Source of the DNA: Chitinophagales bacterium
GTDB taxonomy: Bacteria; Bacteroidota; Bacteroidia; Chitinophagales; JANQFB01
Direction: 5' to 3'
NCBI GenBank assembly: GCA_028278085.1
Contig: JANQFB010000480.1
Span: 1-45,424 of the forward strand
Length of the DNA stretch: 45,424 nt
The position numbers were made by a program, and so were the translations under genes. This document shows, piece after piece, positions 19,396 through 27,710 of this stretch. The notes under the pieces are model-generated. The model was not told the origin of the DNA. It searched no databases and was given only the letters and a program-made list of their open reading frames with translations. Position 1 is the stretch's first letter. Every line of letters starts with the position of its first letter.

Positions 19396-20607
19396 TCAAC
19401 CTCCTATGCCGTCATTTCTCAAAGTAATGAGGATCTTCACCCATTGAGCTTCCACGGGTGTAGCAGTGGAAATATCAAAATCCGGATCGCCATTACCTAC
19501 GGTATTGGATTGACTGTCCTGGCCGATTTGCGGCGGATATCCCCACACCATCTGATACCAGGTGGCCGTTTCAAGGTCCCCCTCGGTATCCGCATATTTC
19601 ATTTGATAGGTCAGGTGATTGGGGTCCTGGGCAACATTGTCCAGATCAGGTACTTCTCCGGCATCAAGATCATAGTCGCCAAAAAAATCAAAAATATCTA
19701 AGGTGTACTTTTTACCAAGATCGATGCCGGCGCTTTCTATGATTCCAGTCGTGCTGGGTGCGGTGATGGTGAAATTACCATTACCATCGACATCTACATC
19801 CGTTAAGATAGCCCCGTTTGCCGGTAAAAACTGATCGGACAATCCATCAAAACTATCCGCTCGGCCCCATGCACCGATATCATCACCATCGATGCCAGCG
19901 CCTAAATTCACCGAGTCATTCTGCAGGGTATAATTATCGATGGTATCATCACCGAATATTGGATTCTCCGTAATGCTGTTTTGCTCCAGGTTGGGATTAG
20001 CCAATTGAAAATCTGATAAGCTCATGTTATTGACCTTGTCCATCTCGTAATTGTTGAAATCTGAAGATAAAAGGTAATTCAGGTCATGCTCCGGGGCTGT
20101 GTTTTCATCGAAATGACAGTTTTGTACCGATTGCGCTCGCCATTTTCCGGTCCAGGCACAAGAGATGAATGTACAATTCCGGAACTGGGTTCCAACATTC
20201 GTGTTTTGAGCGAAGGTGCAACTTTTCAGGATATTGCCTTTAACAGTACCCTGTAAAATAGTTGAAGTAATATTGTCAATAAAGCAGTCCTGAAAGGAGG
20301 CCTGAACCAAGTAAAAGTTCTTGATGCGGAGATTGCGGATGATCCCTTTATCAATGCCTGTAATCTGACCTACAAGGCTATTGCCATCCCAAATGACCAA
20401 TCCATCTCCTATGATCTCATTGGTGGGATGGCCATTGCTGACAGCCTCTTCATACTTACCTGTACCGACGATCAGTTTTTGACCTGTGGACAAGGCGTCT
20501 ACGCCTTTTTGTATCGAGGCAAATGGATTCGTAGCAGATCCATCGCCGGTATTATCATTTCCGTTTTTAGAAACATATACATCTCCTGTTTTTCTCCATT
20601 GTGCCAT
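19396..20607 (-). CDS. Right-handed beta-helix protein, probable tail spike
   Basis: The protein has 403 residues. The start VYVSKNGNDNTGDGSATNPF followed by ASIQKGVDAL is the classic opening of pectate-lyase-like (DUF1565-type) beta-helices. Residues about 80-200 give short repeating strands with NL-IKNF, QDCFIDNI, KSCTFAQN, RNCTFISC and QNCHFDEN, one helix rung each. The C-terminal third (from about 275) is a beta-rich domain with GNFTITAP and ends IKILITLRNDGIGG. There is no signal peptide. In a tail gene cluster, a cytoplasmic beta-helix is most often a receptor-binding or polysaccharide-degrading spike. I see no catalytic residues that would decide between binding and cleavage. Confidence 0.7.
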   Translation of the reverse strand: MAQWRKTGDVYVSKNGNDNTGDGSATNPFASIQKGVDALSTGQKLIVGTGKYEEAVSNGHPTNEIIGDGLVIWDGNSLVGQITGIDKGIIRNLRIKNFYLVQASFQDCFIDNITSTILQGTVKGNILKSCTFAQNTNVGTQFRNCTFISCAWTGKWRAQSVQNCHFDENTAPEHDLNYLLSSDFNNYEMDKVNNMSLSDFQLANPNLEQNSITENPIFGDDTIDNYTLQNDSVNLGAGIDGDDIGAWGRADSFDGLSDQFLPANGAILTDVDVDGNGNFTITAPSTTGIIESAGIDLGKKYTLDIFDFFGDYDLDAGEVPDLDNVAQDPNHLTYQMKYADTEGDLETATWYQMVWGYPPQIGQDSQSNTVGNGDPDFDISTATPVEAQWVKILITLRNDGIGG

Positions 20608-20619
20608 TATGATCGAGGT

Positions 20620-20919
20620 TTAATAGATGATTTGAATACTTCCGCCATGATTGCAGACCATACCGCTAGCCGCATGATCCGGCGGATGAACATACTCCCT
20701 GGTTTGAATAATTCTAAGATCATTGGCGCCATCATCGATATGCCGCTGCAGCCACCGGTATTTGCCACTACCCGTAGCGCCGATTTCCTCCTGGTTATCG
20801 ATAACCATATTTGTCGGATCTATCAAGCTATTGAAATACTCCTGGGCTTGGGTGGTTTGATGCTGAAAGTCTTTACTGGTATCCCATACCGCCTGGTTGG
20901 GTAAAATGATTAATGCCAT
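20620..20919 (-). CDS. Small phage-module protein of unknown function
   Basis: The protein has 99 residues and no recognised domain or signal. It starts MALIILPNQAVWDTSK and ends GMVCNHGGSIQIIY. It is separated by one base from the upstream gene 20921-22255 and by 12 bases from the beta-helix gene, so it is part of one tight operon. A small fibre-chaperone or structural role is a guess from position. Confidence 0.6.
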   Translation of the reverse strand: MALIILPNQAVWDTSKDFQHQTTQAQEYFNSLIDPTNMVIDNQEEIGATGSGKYRWLQRHIDDGANDLRIIQTREYVHPPDHAASGMVCNHGGSIQIIY

Positions 20920-20920
20920 G

Positions 20921-22255
20921 TTATAAAACAGTTTTATTTAGAGAAATAATTTTAAAGGGATCATTGCCGTCGTAAGTGGGTTCATACCGGGTTGTGGTTC
21001 CGTCCTGAGTTTGTTCATAATTGTAAAGCCTGCCATCCGCATAATAATAGTAATCAATTGTGATGGGTGTCGTGGTTGTGGTCAATACCTTTTGCTTGAC
21101 ATAACCCGCCGGTTGAAGTTCATTGTTGATCGTTTCCGTCCCCTGGTAATATGAAAAAGAAGTACTTAACACGTCATCTTCATTTCCGGAAGTACTTGTG
21201 GATCCATCGGCGGTAAATAATTGATAAACCCCTCCGTCAAACCATAAAAAACTGAAAAACCCTTGCCGCAGGGTATCCGGCTGGATATCTGCCAGGTTCC
21301 CGTTGCCATCCGGAACTTTGATATCCACTGCTCCCTTTGAATCAGGGTTGAATGTTGAGGGGCCGGTATTGTTATTGGTCGGCAGCGCCACGAAAAGCGT
21401 ATCGCTGGAATGTCCGTTGATCGGTGGGTTTATATCGGCAGTATAATTATCCGTTCCCTGCAAAAAGGCTATTCTTACTGTGTTAAAAGAATAAGGTATC
21501 CACGACCATACGCCCTGATAATCCCCTTCATGGTGGTATAGCTTGCCATCATCATTGTCTACCTTTACCGAAGATCCGTCTTCAGGAACCTGGTATCGGA
21601 AGATGACATTTTTCATCTCGGCGATCTGCCCGATTTTATCCGACCAGGAATTAATTGCCCCTTCTCCGATTAAAAACCTATCTCCGAATTGTGCGGTTGC
21701 TTTTGTAGCATCGGGATCTGTTTCTATGCTAATGACACTGTCAAAATGCTCGGAACCACTAAAGGCAAAACCGCGTTTGCCGATATATTTATAGGTCGTG
21801 ATCTTTGGAGGATTATCTTGGTCTACCCCATCAGGACTTCCCTTCCTGAAGTATACCACGCCGGCATGAGGGTTATAAAGCATCCCGTTTTGTCCGAAGG
21901 GTATTAGACTGCCATCCTGACGTTTGAAACTTTGAAGATAAGAGGCGCCATCTCCGAAGCTAAAGGGTATACTACCGGCAAGATCAGGATGATAATAAGC
22001 GCCGGGGCTACCTTCGACTGCTAACATACTCAAATCCTGGATCAGCTCGATTACTTCCGAAACTTCAGCCGCGTTTTGGGGGATGAGCTCTTCTTCGGTA
22101 ATGATCTGGGAAGGGAAAATACCTTTTCGGGCAAATAAGGGTTCTTCAAAATGTTCTTTGGTCAGATTTGTAGCTGCTTTACCGGCATAAATGAGCTTAA
22201 AGAGTATATCCAGATCCGTTAATATGCTTTGTTCCTGTTCCGGAGTAAAGGCCAT
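20921..22255 (-). CDS. Probable tail fibre or baseplate-type protein, unknown family
   Basis: The protein has 444 residues. The first 90 are probably helical (MAFTPEQEQSILTDLDIL; AAEVSEVIELIQDLSMLA), and the rest is beta-rich with many G, N, D, Y and T. A helical N-terminus and a beta C-terminus suit fibre proteins that attach through a coiled part. Its ATG shares one base with the upstream stop (TAATG), so it is coupled to 22255-24021. There is no signal peptide. No domain is recognised. Confidence 0.6.
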   Translation of the reverse strand: MAFTPEQEQSILTDLDILFKLIYAGKAATNLTKEHFEEPLFARKGIFPSQIITEEELIPQNAAEVSEVIELIQDLSMLAVEGSPGAYYHPDLAGSIPFSFGDGASYLQSFKRQDGSLIPFGQNGMLYNPHAGVVYFRKGSPDGVDQDNPPKITTYKYIGKRGFAFSGSEHFDSVISIETDPDATKATAQFGDRFLIGEGAINSWSDKIGQIAEMKNVIFRYQVPEDGSSVKVDNDDGKLYHHEGDYQGVWSWIPYSFNTVRIAFLQGTDNYTADINPPINGHSSDTLFVALPTNNNTGPSTFNPDSKGAVDIKVPDGNGNLADIQPDTLRQGFFSFLWFDGGVYQLFTADGSTSTSGNEDDVLSTSFSYYQGTETINNELQPAGYVKQKVLTTTTTPITIDYYYYADGRLYNYEQTQDGTTTRYEPTYDGNDPFKIISLNKTVL

Positions 22256-24021
22256 TAGTCTATAATCCTTTGAATGTTGGAAAATGATTTATCAGACCCT
22301 TGGGGCAAACCTATCCGTACATACACCGTCCCTTGCCTTAAAGTCTTACCGAAGGTTACCCGTTTAATGGTTGTGTTGGAGTTATTGGTATCCAAAGCTG
22401 CGTCGCCATCATTTACCGGATCACCGGTTCCGGGATAGGGTGCATTAGCATCCAGCCAGCTGGTAGAACCTTCTACCTTAACATACATTTCCATCCCCTG
22501 TTCAAAGGGCATACCACTGAAATTATTGGCATCGGGTATTTGGAATTTTACATAGCTGTCCTGTTCATTTAATCCCAAATCAAAAGTTGCCCAACGAATG
22601 TTGTTATGTGTTCCCGGATTGATGTTGTCATAGTTAGGTCCGGGTGTGGGATTGTTATTGGAATAGTCACCCGATGGGTAACGGTAAATACCACCCACCA
22701 ACTGTAATTCTTCATTCATACTAAGGTCCTGGGTACTATTATAAGCGTTTCCCGCTCCACTAGGGGATATATCCGGGAATTGCCCATCTCCACTTTTCAC
22801 CCGCTGGGTTTCATTACTGACCGTATCAATCCTGATCTTTCCAGAAGTACCCTCGGTGGTTTCTTCTGCTGTGTCCGTTGCTATAGCCTCCGAGGTTAGA
22901 GCCCTGGAATTATAACCTTTGATGGTTACGGTGGCATTCTCGGTATATACACCGGTCAGGACTTGGGTAACCTGGTCAGCAAACAATATATTATCTCCCC
23001 TGTTCAAATTACCGATTAACCCAGTATCCAAGTCATTAGTATATGCAGATTCAATTCGGCCTAAATTCAGCGCATTATAGTACCAGGAAACTGCATTGAT
23101 CAGTGTAAAGGTTATTTTCAGGCGATCATTTACTGCCAGGGTTGGCACGCCTGAAATGAATTTTACACCAGCTGTATGTTCTCCAACCATGGCAATATTG
23201 ATAATGGAAGGCTGAATGGGATCATCGATATAAAAATCAGCTTCGGTGGCCTTTAGGCCATGCTCCAGGCGGTAGGTATGTTTGATGTTATGGAGAAAAA
23301 GCGGGGTTTGTGCCTGGATCAAAGCGCCGATTTGCTGATAGACATTATTATAGGTTTCTTCACCAAAAAGCGCTAGTGCTCCGTTGGTCCCGTTATCAGT
23401 TCCGGCAGGCAACGGAGTTAGTTGCAAGCTGCCTTCAACGCTTCCATCGATTACTGCATTAACAATTCCTAAAATGGCGTTCCCAAACTTAGTATCTAAG
23501 GTTCCAATAGGTTGTATATCGGTTTGCACGTTATCATGAAGCACGTGGCCAATTTCTCCCTGTTTGCTGGCTGTATATAATTTGGGAATAACGATGCTGG
23601 ATAAATCAATTTCCGATGGAGGGGATTGAGAGATTAAATCCAGGTAGTTAAAAAGTTTTTCCCACCGGTTTTCAAGATCATCCCCGGTAGCGATTCCGGT
23701 CAGCTCATGAGTATCGCTGTCCCCAAGGCCCCATCCATCATCCGGAGGATCGCCAAGAAGGTTGGAAAACTGTTCCTTGAACCACGTTGTCAAATCATCC
23801 TGCAGGATATATTTACCATTATTTCCAGGATCCGGATCGTTCACTACCCGGCACTCCATGCCTGCCTTTCTTCGCTCCTGGGTGATATCTAGCATATCCT
23901 GGTAGGTAGTAACCGCCCGCATGCCCCCCTGGCCATAAAAATCTTCATGCGTTGCGAAGGTATCCTGGTCATCAGGCGTTACCACCTTAGCGATTACATG
24001 CGTACCTTGGTTTTGTGCCAT
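22255..24021 (-). CDS. Tail-fibre-like protein with an attachment-type N-terminus
   Basis: The protein has 588 residues. The N-terminal segment with GGMRAVTTYQDMLDITQERR, then KAGMECRVV, and GKYILQDDLTTWFKEQF matches a stretch that opens many tail fibre and baseplate proteins of Bacteroidota phages (a short module on parameter-like loops). The rest is beta-rich, with two jelly-roll-like segments, and ends RQGTVYVRIGLPQGSDKSF plus a short tail. It is coupled to the next gene by a TAATG overlap and lies two bases after 24024-25211. There is no signal peptide. It is probably the fibre that attaches the following proteins to the tail. Confidence 0.6.
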   Translation of the reverse strand: MAQNQGTHVIAKVVTPDDQDTFATHEDFYGQGGMRAVTTYQDMLDITQERRKAGMECRVVNDPDPGNNGKYILQDDLTTWFKEQFSNLLGDPPDDGWGLGDSDTHELTGIATGDDLENRWEKLFNYLDLISQSPPSEIDLSSIVIPKLYTASKQGEIGHVLHDNVQTDIQPIGTLDTKFGNAILGIVNAVIDGSVEGSLQLTPLPAGTDNGTNGALALFGEETYNNVYQQIGALIQAQTPLFLHNIKHTYRLEHGLKATEADFYIDDPIQPSIINIAMVGEHTAGVKFISGVPTLAVNDRLKITFTLINAVSWYYNALNLGRIESAYTNDLDTGLIGNLNRGDNILFADQVTQVLTGVYTENATVTIKGYNSRALTSEAIATDTAEETTEGTSGKIRIDTVSNETQRVKSGDGQFPDISPSGAGNAYNSTQDLSMNEELQLVGGIYRYPSGDYSNNNPTPGPNYDNINPGTHNNIRWATFDLGLNEQDSYVKFQIPDANNFSGMPFEQGMEMYVKVEGSTSWLDANAPYPGTGDPVNDGDAALDTNNSNTTIKRVTFGKTLRQGTVYVRIGLPQGSDKSFSNIQRIID

Positions 24022-24023
24022 AA

Positions 24024-25211
24024 CTATTGGATTTGAACAATTAAACTATTGCCATGCTGTAAATTCAGGGATCGATACAGGTAATAATCTTCTGTCTGCC
24101 CGCCAAGGGTTACAGGAACCACCTGCTCCAAAAATGTAGTCGGGAAGGTATTGAAGATGAACAGTCCTTGTCCCCAATCAACCGGATAAGCAAAATACAG
24201 GTAGTTACCCCCGGTGGCATCCAGCGTTTTGGTCATCATCCGGTTATCGGCAAACTCGCTGAGCAAGCTCAATATTTCCGCCGATGTGTTCATGGACGGG
24301 TTAGGATCAATACCCCAAAACCGCTTTTTCAATCCTTCCACCTCTTCATCGTCAGTGTCAACCGTTTCCGGAAATACATCCGCGCAATCTTCCTTCGGTC
24401 CATTGGAACAATTCACATCGCTGTGCGTAGCGTCCCCGCTACGCACCATACCCACCTTACCCAGCCGCTGCATATAACCTCTTTGAGTAGCCAATATGAA
24501 ATCAGCAATATCAAAGGAGCTTAACCTTGCCCGAACCAGGCGCAGTTCATTATAATACAGTTGCCTGGCCCGCTCAGCCATACCATCAGCGTATTTATCG
24601 CTGTGTTCCTTGCGCATCCATAAGATGTAAAGCTTGACCAGCTTGGCGGCGTAAGGATTTACGACAGACTCCCCGCTTGGATTGACGCCGTTGGTGATAT
24701 ATTCCAGATAAACATCGCTGGTACTGACCTCTGAACCGAACTGAATTTGCCGCCTGTTCCAATTAATCCGGTAAAATCCAATGTTATGACAAGCGCCGCC
24801 ATAACCAAAAATCCGGTTGCCACAGTAATTTGAAAACCAATAACCGCCGTAATAGATCAAGTCATTAGGAGGGTCAAACTGGTTTTCAGTAGTTGGTTTG
24901 GCAGTAGGCTTGCCACATTCATCTAAATCTTCTCGCAGCTCGATTTTATGATTAACCGCAAAGGTCAGCACCCGGTCACCGGCAACAATGCCGATCTTCA
25001 CCCAATCCACATAATCGGCAGGAAAATCAATGGCCTTAGTTGGCCGCATGGGAATGGAAACCGTTTTGATCTCCTTGGCCGTGTCGAAATGAAAATCCTT
25101 TAACCCTTCAAATGCCCAATGTAAACACCGCTGATACAGGTGTTCAGTGTTTTCGCCAATGTCAATCAGCGAATTTTTTACGATCTCATTTATGGTTACG
25201 TAAGTCGACAT
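24024..25211 (-). CDS. crAss-like phage ring/connector-type structural protein
   Basis: The protein has 395 residues. The pattern from the N-terminus (VTINEIVKNSLIDIGE, RCLHWAFEGLKDFHFD), then IDFPADYVDWVKIGIVAGD and later VYLEYITNGVNPSGE and AAKLVKLYILWMRKEHS, is one I associate with a structural protein conserved in crAss-like phages and related podoviruses, where ring proteins form the head-tail connector. The C-terminal part (from about 270) is variable. An in-frame palindrome at 24423-24446 encodes RSGDAT after GKVGMV, and the Cys-rich stretch after it (NCSNGPKEDCADVFPE) also looks inserted. There is no signal peptide. Name from motif memory. Confidence 0.6.
   Translation of the reverse strand: MSTYVTINEIVKNSLIDIGENTEHLYQRCLHWAFEGLKDFHFDTAKEIKTVSIPMRPTKAIDFPADYVDWVKIGIVAGDRVLTFAVNHKIELREDLDECGKPTAKPTTENQFDPPNDLIYYGGYWFSNYCGNRIFGYGGACHNIGFYRINWNRRQIQFGSEVSTSDVYLEYITNGVNPSGESVVNPYAAKLVKLYILWMRKEHSDKYADGMAERARQLYYNELRLVRARLSSFDIADFILATQRGYMQRLGKVGMVRSGDATHSDVNCSNGPKEDCADVFPETVDTDDEEVEGLKKRFWGIDPNPSMNTSAEILSLLSEFADNRMMTKTLDATGGNYLYFAYPVDWGQGLFIFNTFPTTFLEQVVPVTLGGQTEDYYLYRSLNLQHGNSLIVQIQ
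24423..24446. repeat. In-frame palindrome encoding RSGDAT, second copy
   Basis: GTGCGTAGC (24423-24431), loop GTCCCC, GCTACGCAC (24438-24446). The central 16 bases are identical to the copy at 17636-17651, while the outer stem bases differ and still pair. It is in frame within the ring-type protein gene. Confidence 0.8.
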
Positions 25212-25221
25212 GATTTATTTT

Positions 25222-25261
25222 ACCATGAAGTAGAACTCCCTTTGGTCGTTCACTTCACGGT
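25222..25261. repeat. Intergenic hairpin repeat, type A copy in opposite orientation
   Basis: The stem ACCATGAAGT (25222-25231) / ACTTCACGGT (25252-25261) has one A-C mismatch and a 20-base loop. The reverse complement of the loop has the core ACGACCAAAGGGAGTTCT, the type A loop. The stem sequence is that of type B. On the minus strand it begins four bases after the stop of 25266-25592. Confidence 0.7.
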
Positions 25262-25265
25262 AAGA

Positions 25266-25592
25266 TCACTTTTCTTTTGAGTTTTCCGGAGAAGCCATTG
25301 CGAACTGAACAGCCCCTTTTGGTTTTCTTCTAAATAGCGGTTCGACCTTTGTTTTTGCAGATGAAACAATTACCCTGACATCCCCCTGCTCGCAAATGAT
25401 GTCCGAATCAATGATGATCTTTCTGCCCAACAATACTTTAATTCGATCCCACCAACTGAGCATCGTAACCGTTGTATGATGGATCTTCCCGCCAAATTCA
25501 ATGTTAATGCCCTCATCTTCCGCAGCCTTTTGCGATCTTCGAAAGAATATTAACTTGCTTAGCAACCAGGGTTTTAACTTTTCTTTTTGCAT
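25266..25592 (-). CDS. Small basic phage-module protein of unknown function
   Basis: The protein has 108 residues, is strongly basic and has no signal peptide. WWDRIKVLLGRKIIIDSDII is the most distinctive stretch, and VEPLFRRKPKG lies near the end. It stands between two connector-like genes and is bounded by hairpin repeats on both sides, so it may be expressed separately. I do not recognise the family; a head-tail joining or decoration role would be a guess from place. Confidence 0.6.
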   Translation of the reverse strand: MQKEKLKPWLLSKLIFFRRSQKAAEDEGINIEFGGKIHHTTVTMLSWWDRIKVLLGRKIIIDSDIICEQGDVRVIVSSAKTKVEPLFRRKPKGAVQFAMASPENSKEK

Positions 25593-25623
25593 AACTTTTA
25601 TTTATTTGATGAACCAGGCTTAG

Positions 25624-25661
25624 CCCTAAAGTGTGCACCCGCAGGGGGCTCTACTTTAGGG
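25624..25661. repeat. Intergenic hairpin repeat, type A copy 3, overlapping a stop codon
   Basis: A perfect 9-base stem CCCTAAAGT / ACTTTAGGG surrounds a 20-base loop with the core CACCCGCAGGGGGCTCT. On the minus strand one arm contains the TAA stop of 25656-26279, so the hairpin forms exactly at the end of that gene. Confidence 0.75.
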
Positions 25662-26279
25662 GTTATTATCATTTACATGGTCAACAGGGCCATTGACGCC
25701 CATAATTTCCAGCACTTTTTCAATTACCGGCAGCTCCATATCCGATCCAATGGGATAGGGCTCATCATCCTTTATTTCTGATGGAGAAGCAACAACAAGT
25801 TTCAACAGTACACCTTTACATCCATCTTTGAAGATGTTCGGTTTATAATAGATCCTTTTGCCTTCGGTCCAGAACCCGGCACGGCCTTCCAGGTTCCTGG
25901 CAGGCGAATGGCTGTAAAGTGTTTCACTGCCATTTCTTAGAGGAACAAAGGCGTCATCCTGCCCTTTCATCCGTGAAATATGATATACCCCCCGGTCATC
26001 CGGAAGGCTCAGGTAATTACATGGGATTTCTGAATAGGCCTTATCAAGCCCGTTATCAAACAACACCGGTGTATCCATAAAGGTGGATATATATTGAGTG
26101 CCGATATAGGTTTCTCCAATAGCCAGGCCTTGCAGCAAATCGGCTTTAACCAGGGCATTAACCGCCTGCTCCACCAATAAGATGATCTCACGAATATCGA
26201 ATTGGGAATCATCCTCCGCATCTCCCCCGCTTATTCTTCGAAGAACCTGCTCTGCTAATTTTTTCTTTGTCGTAAACAT
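25656..26279 (-). CDS. Podovirus/crAss-like connector-type structural protein
   Basis: The protein has 207 residues. The N-terminus MFTTKKKLAEQVLRRISGGD, then DDSQFDIREIILLVEQAVN, and later YLSLPDDRGVYHISRMKGQ followed by DDAFVPL, is a pattern I know from a small structural protein of crAss-like and other Bacteroidota podoviruses, next to ring/connector genes. There is no signal peptide. It is followed by the type A hairpin that overlaps its stop and preceded, after 52 bases, by 26332-27021. The function, probably head-tail completion, is inferred. Confidence 0.6.
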   Translation of the reverse strand: MFTTKKKLAEQVLRRISGGDAEDDSQFDIREIILLVEQAVNALVKADLLQGLAIGETYIGTQYISTFMDTPVLFDNGLDKAYSEIPCNYLSLPDDRGVYHISRMKGQDDAFVPLRNGSETLYSHSPARNLEGRAGFWTEGKRIYYKPNIFKDGCKGVLLKLVVASPSEIKDDEPYPIGSDMELPVIEKVLEIMGVNGPVDHVNDNNP

Positions 26280-26305
26280 CCTGGATCACTTTAATTTTTT
26301 TGCCG

Positions 26306-26329
26306 ACTGCCAACTTTTTACTGCCAACT
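26306..26329. repeat. Paired ACTGCCAACT repeat in an intergenic gap
   Basis: Two copies of ACTGCCAACT (26306-26315 and 26320-26329) are separated by four T in the gap before 25656-26279. The same decamer is at 12463 and 27047. Confidence 0.6.
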
Positions 26330-26331
26330 AT

Positions 26332-27021
26332 TCAAATTCCCTGCCTATCCTTCCCCTCCGCATACTGCACCAATTCCGGCTCCCGCATTTTAATCCCCAC
26401 GTAGCTCAATATCTTAATGCAGATTTCATTGTGTACCTCGTCGGGAAACTCAAAATCTACAGAGCTTCCGGCATCATAAACCTCGCGGCTATTGACAATC
26501 GTAAATCCCCACTTTGGAATCCTGGGCTGTCTCAAATAACTGAATTTCACACTTCCCAAACTTGCCGGATAGAATTGGATATGTTGGTCATATAAGACAC
26601 AAATCGGGTACTGTCTGCTGGGAGGAACCACCGTACTGGATAGCCGGTAGCCTGCTTTATCATCCGGGATAACTTCCACCGGCGTTTCATAGCTGCTATC
26701 CCCACTATAAACCACGTACCGGATAGCAGAGGGATGAACATAGTCGGCAGGATAGGGGGCTTGCCCGTTCCTATCGATGCTCAGTATCCAGGGTTTTAAA
26801 AAGGGCCGCAGGTCATCATGGATCTTTTGAGTCATATCATAGGCGATCCTTGGAATGGGTCGTCCAGGCTGATACTCTTTCGGGTTGCCATATCGCTGCA
26901 TAAACACCTCCATTTGCGCCCGCTCGGCATACCGGTTGAACTTCGCCGACGGAATAAATCCCCGCTGATCCTTATTGGCCAGGTCCTTCACAAATTCATA
27001 TGCCGTATCAATGTTCATCAC
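26332..27021 (-). CDS. Phage structural protein, connector-type, first intact gene of the tail module
   Basis: The protein has 229 residues. It begins MMNIDTAYEFVKDLANKDQR and GFIPSAKFNRYAERAQMEVF, a helical start common to a small structural protein conserved next to ring proteins in crAss-like phages. The rest is beta-rich with LPADY-like YPADYVHPSAIRYVVY. There is no signal peptide. The order 26332, 25656, 25266, 24024 on one strand gives a connector block followed by fibres. The exact role is not known to me. Confidence 0.6.
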   Translation of the reverse strand: MMNIDTAYEFVKDLANKDQRGFIPSAKFNRYAERAQMEVFMQRYGNPKEYQPGRPIPRIAYDMTQKIHDDLRPFLKPWILSIDRNGQAPYPADYVHPSAIRYVVYSGDSSYETPVEVIPDDKAGYRLSSTVVPPSRQYPICVLYDQHIQFYPASLGSVKFSYLRQPRIPKWGFTIVNSREVYDAGSSVDFEFPDEVHNEICIKILSYVGIKMREPELVQYAEGKDRQGI

Positions 27022-27046
27022 TCATAACTTTAAATCCAATGACATA

Positions 27047-27077
27047 ACTGCCAACTGCCAACTCTTCACTGCCTACT
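27047..27077. repeat. Overlapping ACTGCCAACT repeats
   Basis: Two overlapping copies (27047-27056 and 27054-27063) and a one-base variant (27068-27077, ACTGCCTACT) fill the short gap between the collar gene and 26332-27021. Confidence 0.6.
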
Positions 27078-27083
27078 AAAATC

Positions 27084-27702
27084 CTAGGCAATCTTCATAA
27101 TCTTCGCCGTCACATAATAAGGCATACGGTTCTCATGAGACTGCCCGCCACCCCTGGAGCTTTCATTGACCGAATGTCCGTGTCCCGGGTCAGTGATACT
27201 GTGCGTATGGTTACCGGCCGAATTAGTGATCGTATAGCCGGTATTCACATCAAAGTCCGGAACGATATCCGATCCGCTGCCCGAACCTAAATCCACCCGT
27301 ATATTACCCCGGGATTTGTGAGTGTGGCTTCCAGCGGTACCTGTAGAAATACCGGTAGTATTGCTATTAACGGAAACATTGTGGTCATGGGCAGGGACTT
27401 GATTAAGGCCTAGCTGCACAAATTCATCCCCACCTTCTTTTCCAATGGTATTGTAATCCGTTTTATTGGCATGGTAGCCTACGGTAACCTTACCACCCAG
27501 ATCCGGCGTTCCATTATTTTCATTACACAGCGCCCAGCCGACCAGCCAGCCGCTAATTCCTAGTCCGGTAGCGTCAAAATTGGATAAGGGGCCATGATAA
27601 TCGATAATCGCACCAATGCCCAATCCACTACCCGGAGGCCCGGTTAATCCAATAGGCCCCTGCGGGCCCTGGAATCCTTGTGGGCCTTGTGGACCGGGAG
27701 CC
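27084..27702 (-). CDS. Phage tail collar protein with collagen-like repeats, 5' end lost at the junction
   Basis: About 206 residues remain. The visible start (from 27701) is a collagen-like run, APGPQGPQGFQGPQGPIG then LTGPPGSG. Next comes the tail collar domain: GIGAIIDYHG, then GWALCNENNGTPDLGGKVTV, LNQVPAHDHNV, further His pairs (SHTH, NHTH, GHGH) and the ending ENRMPYYVTAKIMKIA. In phages this domain trimerises at the tail tip, with the His residues binding metal. The codon before A-P should be glycine but reads TTG, which marks where the sequence changes source. The longer frame to 27773 uses GC-rich sequence that belongs to another gene, so no true start is present. Confidence 0.85.
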
Positions 27703-27710
27703 AAAAGGAC
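27700..27710. other. Junction between two genomes
   Basis: Left of this point the sequence is AT-richer and codes, on the minus strand, for a collagen repeat that loses its GxY rhythm at 27702. Right of it the sequence is GC-rich and codes, on the plus strand, for the inside of a sialidase-like protein (KDVRDISIVRL). Neither gene has its start. I see no repeat, integrase site or insertion-sequence end here. Confidence 0.85.
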
